From: JANQMX01 sp965247175
Lineage (GTDB): Bacteria; Pseudomonadota; Alphaproteobacteria; Kiloniellales; DSM-21159
Assembly (NCBI GenBank): GCA_965247175.1
Contig: OZ252006.1
Location: forward strand, 2,728,001-2,792,000
Direction: 5' to 3'
Length of the DNA: 64,000 nt
Positions 1 to 6,893 of this stretch are shown one piece after another; the stretch's first letter is position 1, and each line of letters starts with the position of its first letter. The notes under the pieces were generated by a model that searched no databases, was not told the origin of the DNA, and saw only the letters and a program-made list of their open reading frames with translations. Made by a program: the position numbers and the translations under genes.

Positions 1-753
1 TAGGTGGGCTCCCCCAAGATAGGCGTCCTGCACGCGGGGGTCGCCTTTGATCTTCTCGGGCACGTCTTCGACAATCACCGTGCCTTGAGCCAGCACGCTG
101 ATCCGCTCGGCCAGCGAGAAGACCACATGCATGTCGTGCTCGATGACCACCATCGTGACACCGCGCTGAGCGATGCGCTTCATCAGATCGATGGTGTTGT
201 TGGTGTCGGCACGAGACATGCCGGCGGTCGGCTCGTCGAGCAGCAGCAGCTTCGGCTCCTGGATCAGGCACATCGCCAGCTCCAGCCGCCGCTTGTCGCC
301 GCGGCTCATCTCGTCGGCACGGACGTGCGCTTTGCTGCCGAGATTGACCTCCTCCAGAAAGCCCATGGCGTGGTCGCGAATGTCGCTCTCACTCTCCACG
401 CTCTTCCAGGCATTGAGGTTGAACACGCCATCCCGCTTGGTGAACGCCGGGATCATGACGTTCTCAAGCAGGGTCAGATCGCCGAAGATCTCCGGCGTCT
501 GGAACACCCGGCTGACCCCCATCTGGTTGATCTCGTAAGGCTGGCGGTTCAGCAGAGAGTCGCCATCGAACTCGACCGTGCCGGTGTCCGGCTCCAGGCG
601 GCCGACGAAGCAGTTGAGCAAGGTCGACTTGCCGGCCCCGTTGGGGCCGATGATCGCATGCACCGTGCCCGCTTCGATGTCGATGTTGACGTTGTTCAGC
701 GCCTTCAGACCACCGAAGTGCTTGTTGACGCCTTTGACTTCGAGGATGCCCAT
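1..753 (-). CDS. ABC transporter ATP-binding protein, LivG/UrtD type (3' end outside window)
   Basis: Cytoplasmic ATPase of a branched-chain-amino-acid-type (HAAT) importer. Reading the minus strand from the ATG at 753 gives 251 codons with no stop before the window edge. The Walker A motif GPNGAGKST, the switch-region phenylalanine and glutamine VFQTPEIF, a signature variant MSRGDKRRLELA in place of the usual LSGGQ, Walker B LLLLDEPTAGM and the switch histidine VIEHDM are all visible. The degenerate signature is common in LivG/UrtD proteins. The start is supported by AGGAGGA about 7 bases upstream. The gene follows the two permease genes and should pair with a LivF/UrtE-like ATPase beyond the edge. 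Substrate is unknown, so no symbol is given. Confidence 0.9.
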   Translation of the reverse strand, partial: MGILEVKGVNKHFGGLKALNNVNIDIEAGTVHAIIGPNGAGKSTLLNCFVGRLEPDTGTVEFDGDSLLNRQPYEINQMGVSRVFQTPEIFGDLTLLENVMIPAFTKRDGVFNLNAWKSVESESDIRDHAMGFLEEVNLGSKAHVRADEMSRGDKRRLELAMCLIQEPKLLLLDEPTAGMSRADTNNTIDLMKRIAQRGVTMVVIEHDMHVVFSLAERISVLAQGTVIVEDVPEKIKGDPRVQDAYLGGAHL

Positions 754-766
754 GACCCGCGTCCTC

Positions 767-1972
767 CTATTCAGCCGGGGATGCCGAGGGTTCGGCACCG
801 CTAGCGGTTTCGGACTTCTTCTTGCGTGTGAACAGCTGCTTGATCCGCTGTCCGCCCTCGACCACGCCACCGGGCAGGAAGATCACGACCAGCATGAACA
901 TGATGCCCAAGGTGAGGTGCCAGCCCTTACCGATGAAGGGGTGGATGAGGAACACGAAGGCGTCCTGCAGTCCGTCCGGCATGAACGAGAACCAGTCGTA
1001 CAAGATGGCATCGTTGATCTTCGAGAAGATGTTCTCGAAGTACTTGATGACACCGGCGCCGAGCAGCGGGCCGAGCAAGGTGCCGGCGCCGCCGAGGATG
1101 GTCATCAAGACGACCTCGCCCGAAGCGGTCCACTGCATGCGCTCGGCGCCTGCCAGGGGATCCATGGCCACCATCAAGCCGCCAGCCAGGCCGGCATACA
1201 TGCCGGATATGATAAAGGCGGCGAGCGTGTAGGGCTTGGGGTTCATACCGGTGTAGCGCAGACGATTCTGGTTGGTCTTCACCGCGCGCAGCATCATGCC
1301 GAAGGGCGAATTGAAGATGCGCATGGAGACATAGAAGGCCAGCAGCAGGAACACGGCACAGAGATAGTAGCCGAAGTTGAAGGTGAAGAGCCAGGAACCC
1401 AAGGTGAGCTCGAAGCCGTCACGCATCTCCATGCCGAAGAAGTTGGTCGGCGGGATGGAGCCATCGACCTGACTGACACCGAGGATCCGCGGATCGTCCA
1501 GGGCCAGCTGCAGGCCCGTCTCGCCGTTGGTGATCGGGGTCAGCACCGAGTAGGCCAGGGCGAAGGACATCTGCGCGAAGGCCAAGGTGAGAATGGAGAA
1601 GTAGATGCCCGATCGACGCAGCGAGATGTAGCCGACCAGCGCCGAGAAGAGGCCGGCGATGATCACCGAGACGACGATGGCAGGCACCACGTTCATGGAC
1701 AGGAGCTTCAGCATCCAGACCCCGGCGTAGGAGCCGACACCCAGGAAGGCGGCGTGCCCGAAGCTGAGGTAGCCGGTCAGCCCGAAGAGGATGTTGAAGC
1801 CGATGGCGAAGATCCCGAAGATCATGAAACGCTGCATCAGGTCGGGATAACCCGCATTGAACTGCGCCAGTTCGGAGCCCTCAGGGAAGGGGTTCAGGAT
1901 GAACGGCGCCAGCAGGGTGACCGCGATCACGATCAGGAACAGTTTTTGGTCCTTGCTGTTAAGTCCCAGCAT
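767..1972 (-). CDS. Branched-chain-type ABC transporter permease, LivM family
   Basis: Inner-membrane permease, 401 residues, with the LivM-family motif GYLSFGHAAFLGVGSY near residues 67-82 and about ten hydrophobic segments. It pairs with the LivH-type permease encoded 3 bases upstream to form the translocation channel, and is followed 13 bases downstream by the ATPase. The C-terminus is a charged cytoplasmic tail rich in Lys, Ser and Ala. Known family role: uptake of branched-chain amino acids, urea, amides or aromatic acids. The sequence alone does not settle the substrate; the neighbouring ScfR-type regulator might suggest a carboxylate or acyl substrate, which is inference. Confidence 0.9.
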   Translation of the reverse strand: MLGLNSKDQKLFLIVIAVTLLAPFILNPFPEGSELAQFNAGYPDLMQRFMIFGIFAIGFNILFGLTGYLSFGHAAFLGVGSYAGVWMLKLLSMNVVPAIVVSVIIAGLFSALVGYISLRRSGIYFSILTLAFAQMSFALAYSVLTPITNGETGLQLALDDPRILGVSQVDGSIPPTNFFGMEMRDGFELTLGSWLFTFNFGYYLCAVFLLLAFYVSMRIFNSPFGMMLRAVKTNQNRLRYTGMNPKPYTLAAFIISGMYAGLAGGLMVAMDPLAGAERMQWTASGEVVLMTILGGAGTLLGPLLGAGVIKYFENIFSKINDAILYDWFSFMPDGLQDAFVFLIHPFIGKGWHLTLGIMFMLVVIFLPGGVVEGGQRIKQLFTRKKKSETASGAEPSASPAE

Positions 1973-1975
1973 CGG

Positions 1976-3007
1976 TCACTCCTCCATCACGCCCTTACGA
2001 CCCATCAGGCCGCGCGGACGCGTCAACAAGATGATGATGGCGACCAGATAGATGATGATCTGGTTGATGCCGGGAAGCAGGTCGACGACCTGCGCCATTG
2101 AGGCAAAGGACTCCAGGATGCCGAGCAGGAAGCCTGCGGCCACGGCGCCGAGAAGCGAGCCCATGCCGCCGACGACGACCACGACGAAGGACAGCACAAG
2201 GAAGTCCATGCCCATGTGGTAGTTCGGCGAATTGATCGGCGTGTACATCACGCCGGCCAAGCCGGCCACGCAGGCGGCGATGGCGAACATGATGGTGAAG
2301 CGCTTGTCGATGTTGATACCGAGCAGCCCCACCGTCTCGCGATCGGCCATGCCGGCGCGCACCACCATGCCGAAGGTGGTGTAGCGGAGAAAGGCGAACA
2401 CCCCACCGATCATGAGCGCGGCAAAGACGAAATAGATCAGCCGCCAGTCGGGATAGATGATCGAGCCGGGGTCTAAGCCGAACAGGGCGCCGAAGTCCAG
2501 GCTGCCGCGCAGCGCCTCAGGCGCCGGCGTCGGGATGGGATTGGCGCCATAGAAGCCCTTGACGATTTCCTGCAGCACGATGGCCAAACCGAAGGTCACC
2601 AGGATCTGATCGGCGTGGGGTCGGTTGTAGAAGTACTTGATCAGCCCCCGTTCCATCGAAAGGCCGACCAAGATCATGATTGGAATGGCGAACAGGATCG
2701 CCAGCGGCACCGACCATTCGATCATGGCCCCGCCGAACTCCGGTCCGAACCAGTCGACGATGTAGGGTGTCTCGACCTTCAGCGGATTGCCGAGAAAGTC
2801 GGTCCGCGTCGGATCGATCGTCTCGTAGGAGGTGCGCAGGATGACATTCAAGGTCACCGCGCAGAACGCCCCTAGCATGAAGAGCGCGCCGTGCGCGAAG
2901 TTCACGACACCCAAGGTGCCGAAAATCAGGGTCAAGCCCAATGCGATCAGCGCGTAGGCACTTCCCTTATCCAGTCCGTTTAGAACCTGGAGAATAATCG
3001 CGTCCAT
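1976..3007 (-). CDS. Branched-chain-type ABC transporter permease, LivH family
   Basis: Inner-membrane permease of 343 residues, slightly longer than the usual 290-310 because of a loop around residues 55-90 rich in Thr, Asp and Pro. The LivH signature is near the N-terminus (LGVVNFAHGALFMLGAF). A conserved cytoplasmic loop lies in the middle (RAGMADRETVGLLGIN), the segment that contacts the ATPases in this family. It lies 3 bases before the LivM-type gene. A strong hairpin separates it from the binding-protein gene upstream, which probably lowers its expression relative to the binding protein. Confidence 0.9.
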   Translation of the reverse strand: MDAIILQVLNGLDKGSAYALIALGLTLIFGTLGVVNFAHGALFMLGAFCAVTLNVILRTSYETIDPTRTDFLGNPLKVETPYIVDWFGPEFGGAMIEWSVPLAILFAIPIMILVGLSMERGLIKYFYNRPHADQILVTFGLAIVLQEIVKGFYGANPIPTPAPEALRGSLDFGALFGLDPGSIIYPDWRLIYFVFAALMIGGVFAFLRYTTFGMVVRAGMADRETVGLLGINIDKRFTIMFAIAACVAGLAGVMYTPINSPNYHMGMDFLVLSFVVVVVGGMGSLLGAVAAGFLLGILESFASMAQVVDLLPGINQIIIYLVAIIILLTRPRGLMGRKGVMEE

Positions 3008-3046
3008 CTGGCCAAACTTCCTCTCTCAAGCAACAGCCGCCCCGCT

Positions 3047-3102
3047 CCCGCCCGAAGGGGCGGGATGATCCGGCTGCGCGAAGCGTCGCGCAGCCGGTCA
3101 TC
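3047..3102 (-). promoter_or_regulatory. Intercistronic hairpins between binding-protein and permease genes
   Basis: Two inverted repeats lie in the 114-base gap between the binding-protein stop (3122) and the LivH-type start (3007). The first has 7-base arms CCCGCCC/GGGCGGG (3047-3053, 3058-3064). The second has perfect 12-base arms CCGGCTGCGCGA/TCGCGCAGCCGG (3070-3081, 3086-3097), extendable by five more pairs to 3064-3102 with one bulged base. There is no T-run after either on the minus strand, so they are unlikely to be full terminators. In ABC operons such structures usually protect the upstream binding-protein message from 3' decay, or cause partial termination. Confidence 0.6.
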
Positions 3103-3121
3103 AACAATCGCAGGGGCCTGC

Positions 3122-4468
3122 TTAGGCGCCCGGGTTGCACGTCCCGAGCTGGCCACCGGCAAACTGCGGGTGGTCGGGGGCGTAGGTAACCTGCGCCACC
3201 GGAGTGACTTCGACGATCTCGAGAAGGTCGAACTCGGAGGAGGGGTTCTCCTTACCGCGCACCACCAGAACGTCCTTGAAGCACTGATGGTCTTCGGCGC
3301 GATAGAGCGTCGGGCCATTGCCCATGCCGTCGAACTCGAAGCCTTCCAAGGCCTCGACGACTGCGCAGGGGTTGAAGCTCTTCGCCCGCTCGACGGCGTC
3401 TGCATAGAGCAGGGCCTGCACGTAGCAGGTGTGCGCGGCCTGGCTCGGCGGGAAGCCGTACTTGGTGCCGAAGGAACGCACGAAGGCCTTGGAGCCCTCG
3501 TCCTGCAGAGACCAATGCCAGTTCGTCGAGCCGAAGATGCCCTTAACGTTCGCGCCGGCACCCTTGGCCATGAGGCGCGAGTAGAGCGGCACGATGATCT
3601 CGAAGTTCTTGCCGTTTGCCTGACGGTCACGCAGGCCGAACTGCACGGCGTTGGTCAGCGAGTTGACCATGTTGCCGCCGTAGTGGTTCAGCACCAGGAC
3701 GTCGGCGTCAGACTGCAGCACCGGCGTGATGTAGGCCGAGAAGTCGGTCTGAGCGAGCGGCGTCTTGACCGTCTCCACCGTCTCCCAACCCATGGCTTCC
3801 GTCGAGGTCCGAACGGCTTCCTCAGTGGTGTAGCCCCAGTTGTAGTCGGCGGTCAGGTGGTAGGCCTTGCGGTCGGTTCCGTAGGCATTCTTCAACACCG
3901 GCGCCAAGGCGGCACCCGACATGTAGCTGTTGAAGAAGTGGCGGAAGCCGTTGGCCTTCTTGTCCTTACCGGTGGTGTCGTTGGAGTGCGTCAGGCCGGC
4001 CATGAAGATAACGCCGGCTTCCTGGCAGAGCGCCTGCACGGCCACCGCGACACCGGAGGACGAACCGCCGGTGATCATGATGGCGCCGTCCTTCTCGATC
4101 ATCGACTTCGCCGAGGCACGGGCCGCATCCGACTTGGTCTGCGTGTCGCCGGTGACGAACTCGACCTTCTTGCCGAGGATGCCGCTGCCCTGCAGGGCCT
4201 TGGACGAGAAGGTAGGCATCATGCCGCCGTCGCCTTCACCGTTCAGGTGCTCGACGGCCAGGCGATAAGCGCGCAGCTCGTCGGCGCCCTCGTCCGCATA
4301 GGGACCAGACTGCGGCACGTTGAAGCCCAGAGTCACTGTTCCGCCCTTGGGCTCGTTGGTGAAGCTGGCCCAGGCATTGCTGGTAAAGATGGTCGGCGCC
4401 GCCAAGCCAATGCCTGCAACGGCCGAGCCCTTCAGCAGTCCGCGACGGCTGATATGGAACTTGCTCAT
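3122..4468 (-). CDS. Tat-exported ABC transporter substrate-binding protein (Peripla_BP_6 type)
   Basis: Periplasmic binding protein of 448 residues. The N-terminus has a twin-arginine signal (SRRGLLKG, arginines 8 and 9) followed by a hydrophobic stretch and a cleavage-like NAWASF, so it is probably exported folded through Tat. The mature part begins with the family's first strand (GGTVTLGFNVPQSGPYADEG) and carries the GGSSSGVAVAV segment typical of the leucine/amide-binding superfamily. It is the first gene of the transporter operon, reading away from the regulator gene at 4711. The ligand cannot be named from sequence. Confidence 0.88.
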   Translation of the reverse strand: MSKFHISRRGLLKGSAVAGIGLAAPTIFTSNAWASFTNEPKGGTVTLGFNVPQSGPYADEGADELRAYRLAVEHLNGEGDGGMMPTFSSKALQGSGILGKKVEFVTGDTQTKSDAARASAKSMIEKDGAIMITGGSSSGVAVAVQALCQEAGVIFMAGLTHSNDTTGKDKKANGFRHFFNSYMSGAALAPVLKNAYGTDRKAYHLTADYNWGYTTEEAVRTSTEAMGWETVETVKTPLAQTDFSAYITPVLQSDADVLVLNHYGGNMVNSLTNAVQFGLRDRQANGKNFEIIVPLYSRLMAKGAGANVKGIFGSTNWHWSLQDEGSKAFVRSFGTKYGFPPSQAAHTCYVQALLYADAVERAKSFNPCAVVEALEGFEFDGMGNGPTLYRAEDHQCFKDVLVVRGKENPSSEFDLLEIVEVTPVAQVTYAPDHPQFAGGQLGTCNPGA

Positions 4469-4581
4469 GAAGTGTCTCCCATTGAGCGTTTTCGTAGTTT
4501 AAGCCGAAATCCGCCGCTGCAGATGCCGAGGCCATTCCGACTAAGGGCAACCTCCTTGCCCGGACTGAACACTGCACCACT

Positions 4582-4663
4582 TTTGTCAAAGACGCAATAA
4601 CTAATTGGTATCGCTTGATTTATTTGTAAAGATTATACGAACAATCCAAGTTGATTTGTAAAA
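4582..4663. promoter_or_regulatory. Repeated TTTGTAAA-like motifs in a divergent promoter region
   Basis: The AT-rich 242-base gap between the ABC operon and the ScfR-type regulator contains TTTGTCAAA (4582-4590), TTTGTAAA (4623-4630) and TTTGTAAAA (4655-4663). The last two lie in a longer near-repeat (TTTGTAAA(A)GATTA) spaced 32 bases apart. ScfR/PrpR-family regulators are known to bind TTTGCAAA-like sites, so these are candidate operators for the regulator encoded at 4711, perhaps controlling itself and the divergent transporter. This assignment is inference. Confidence 0.4.
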
Positions 4664-4710
4664 GATTAACAAACTGCTAAGCTTCCAGGCCTCACCGCAA
4701 GGGCGTTCGC

Positions 4711-6108
4711 ATGGTCGCTGCAATCCTTGGAACCCGAATTCGGCAACGGCGCCGGGAGGTTGGCGTCACCCAGGCCGAGCTTGCCCGGCAGCTCGGCATC
4801 TCGGCGTCCTATCTGAATCTCATTGAGTGGAACAAACGGAAGATCTCGGGCGCGCTGCTGGGTCGGGTCGCCGAGGCCCTGGAGCTGGCGCCCGACGACC
4901 TCGGTAGCGCCTCCGAGCATCGCCTGCATGAGAGCCTGACGGAGATCGCGCACCTGCCGTCCCTCTCGCCCTTGGGCGTCGAGGATCAGCGGGTCAGTGA
5001 GCTGATCGGTCGCTTTCCCGGATGGGCCAAGGCGATCGGGGCCCTGGCCCGCTCCGAGCGCGACGCCGTGGCCCGCGCTCAGACGCTCTCTGACCGGCTG
5101 TCCAACGACCCTTTCCTGGGGGAGACGGTGCACCGCATGCTGACGCGCATCGCCTCCATCCGCTCGGCCTCCGAGATTCTGACCGAGTTTGCCGAGGTTC
5201 CGGAGGAGCGGCGCAACCGCTTCAACCGCATTATCCATGATGAAACACGCGTGCTCTCTGACGTCGGCGAAGCGTTGGTGACCTACCTCGACAAGGCCGA
5301 GGACGCGGACCGGATCGTCACGCCCGTCGACGAAGTCGAAGCCGTCTTCGACATGCACGAGAACCACTTCCCCGAAATCGACGAAGCCGCCGGCAGCCTG
5401 GCCCATCTGCTGACCGACCCTCGCCCTATCTCGCGTCGCGACAAGGCGCTTGCCCTGACGGAGGAGCGGCTCGGCCCGGTCATCGCGGATTTCATCGGCC
5501 GGCAAGACCGGATTTCCACCGCGGCGGCCCGCGAGCGGGCGCGCCGGGCGCTGATCGACTATGCCGCAGGCGCCATCCGCATGCCGCTCCAGGCCTTCAT
5601 CCTGCGCTCGCGGGAGCTGCGCTACGATATCGAGGCCCTGGCCGACGCCTTTTCGGCGGAGGTCGAGGCGGTTTGCCGGCGACTGACCGCCCTGCCGTCA
5701 GCGGACGATCTCCCGCGCTTTGGCTACTTCCGCGCCAATGCCGCCGGCACGATCATGCAGATGCACGGGCTGCAGGGCCTGATCACCCCGCGCTATGCGG
5801 CGGCCTGCCCTCTTTGGGTGCTCTATCGCGCCCAGCAGTCGCCGGAGACCTTTATCCGCCAGCGGGCGCTCTTCCCGACCGGCGCACGCTTCGTCTTCGT
5901 CGCACGGGCGCGGCTCAACGGCCCAAGCGGCTTCGGCAAGCCGCGTCACTACGTGACCGACATGATCGCCATGACCGAGCCGGACGCGCAGCATACGGTC
6001 TACGCACCCGAAGATTCGGCTGTCGTGGAAGAGGTCGGGCCGAGCTGCCGGCTCTGTCCCCGCCTCGCCTGCCACCACCGGGTGGAAGACCCCATAACCG
6101 ATTATTGA
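4711..6108 (+). CDS. XRE/ScfR-family transcriptional regulator (DUF2083) with HisKA-like middle segment
   Basis: A 465-residue DNA-binding regulator of the short-chain fatty acyl-responsive (ScfR; PrpR/RamB/MccR-like) family. An XRE helix-turn-helix lies at residues 6-60 (TQAELARQLGISASYLNLIE). The C-terminal half has the DUF2083 pattern and ends in a cysteine cluster CRLCPRLACHH (C446, C449, C454); related regulators bind acyl-CoA, and mycobacterial PrpR holds an iron-sulfur cluster. Residues 141-196 resemble a histidine-kinase dimerisation/phosphoacceptor domain (see findings). The start has AAGGG 8 bases upstream. It is divergent from the ABC operon and followed, 93 bases on, by two-component genes. 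Likely role: control of short-chain acyl metabolism or the adjacent transporter (inference). Confidence 0.85.
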   Translation: MVAAILGTRIRQRRREVGVTQAELARQLGISASYLNLIEWNKRKISGALLGRVAEALELAPDDLGSASEHRLHESLTEIAHLPSLSPLGVEDQRVSELIGRFPGWAKAIGALARSERDAVARAQTLSDRLSNDPFLGETVHRMLTRIASIRSASEILTEFAEVPEERRNRFNRIIHDETRVLSDVGEALVTYLDKAEDADRIVTPVDEVEAVFDMHENHFPEIDEAAGSLAHLLTDPRPISRRDKALALTEERLGPVIADFIGRQDRISTAAARERARRALIDYAAGAIRMPLQAFILRSRELRYDIEALADAFSAEVEAVCRRLTALPSADDLPRFGYFRANAAGTIMQMHGLQGLITPRYAAACPLWVLYRAQQSPETFIRQRALFPTGARFVFVARARLNGPSGFGKPRHYVTDMIAMTEPDAQHTVYAPEDSAVVEEVGPSCRLCPRLACHHRVEDPITDY

Positions 6109-6201
6109 CGACGGCTCGATTGCCTCGGCTACGGATCTACTGTCTAATCAACCGCAAAGCTCACGAAAGATGGGTTCGAAACGGGGAGGTTGCGCAGGAT
6201 T

Positions 6202-6579
6202 ATGGCGAAACGGGTTCTGCTAGCGGAAGACGAGCCGAACATCGTCGAGTCGCTGACCTTTTTGCTTGAGCGCGCCGGCTTCCAGGTCGAGGTGCAAAGC
6301 GACGGCCGCCAGGTCATAGACTCCGCCAAGGCGGATACGCCGGACGTGCTCATTCTCGACGTCATGCTGCCGGGGCTGGACGGCTACGAAATCCTGCGTC
6401 AGCTGCGGGCCGATCAACGGTCCGAAAGCCTGCCGGTCCTGATGCTGACCGCCAAGGGACAGCGCGAGGACCGAGAAACCGCCCTGGAGCACGGCGCCGA
6501 CCTCTTCATGACCAAGCCCTTCGCGAATTCGGAGATCGTCGCCGCGGTCAAGGAACTCGCCTCGAAGGATGCGGGTTAA
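6202..6579 (+). CDS. Single-domain response regulator (CheY-like receiver)
   Basis: A stand-alone receiver domain of 125 residues with no output domain. The acidic pair E9/D10, the phospho-acceptor D53 in LILDVMLPG, T83 in MLTAKG and K105 in TKPFA are all present, so it should be phosphorylatable. A TTG at 6190 would add four residues; the ATG at 6202 begins the canonical MAKRVLLAEDEP strand and is preferred, with GGGGAGG upstream. It overlaps the following small membrane-protein gene by 11 bases, and the kinase lies just after, so it is the probable phosphorylation partner of that kinase. Confidence 0.88.
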   Translation: MAKRVLLAEDEPNIVESLTFLLERAGFQVEVQSDGRQVIDSAKADTPDVLILDVMLPGLDGYEILRQLRADQRSESLPVLMLTAKGQREDRETALEHGADLFMTKPFANSEIVAAVKELASKDAG

Positions 6580-6883
6580 CAGCCTGAGGGACGGAACTCT
6601 GGCAGATCGCAAACACGACCTCCTGTCGCGCCGCACCGCTCCCGACCGCTCGATCGCGCTGCTCCTGGTCGGCACGGTTCTTCTCTTGCCGCCGCTCGCC
6701 ACGATCTTCCTCATCGACGGCACGTTGGCCGGCGTTCCGATACCCCTTCTCTATATACTCATCGTCTGGGGGCTGCTGATCGCCGGCGGCGCGGTCCTGG
6801 CCCGCCCCCTGCGCGAGAACGACAGCCTGACCGCTTCAACCACCGGGTCCGAGGGCCAAGAGGTCCCCAGGACCGACGGCTGA
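6569..6883 (+). CDS. Small two-helix membrane protein, possible symporter accessory subunit
   Basis: A 104-residue protein with two predicted membrane helices (about residues 28-48 and 56-78) and hydrophilic ends. Its first codons overlap the end of the response regulator, and it ends 10 bases before the symporter-kinase fusion, so the three are almost certainly co-transcribed and translationally coupled. Small two-helix proteins accompany several sodium:solute symporters as accessory subunits (for example DUF4212-type), and its position makes a similar role with the symporter domain of the kinase plausible. I do not recognise a named family with certainty. Confidence 0.65.
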   Translation: MRVNSLRDGTLADRKHDLLSRRTAPDRSIALLLVGTVLLLPPLATIFLIDGTLAGVPIPLLYILIVWGLLIAGGAVLARPLRENDSLTASTTGSEGQEVPRTDG

Positions 6884-6893
6884 CCGGCCGCCC

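Noticed and set aside
578..2101. Long plus-strand frame opposite the ABC permeases
   Set aside because: Rich in His, Gln, Asp and Glu with no domain; mirrors codon bias of the real minus-strand permease gene.
3065..4600. Plus-strand frame opposite the binding-protein gene
   Set aside because: No family features; the minus-strand protein has a clear Tat signal and binding-protein pattern.
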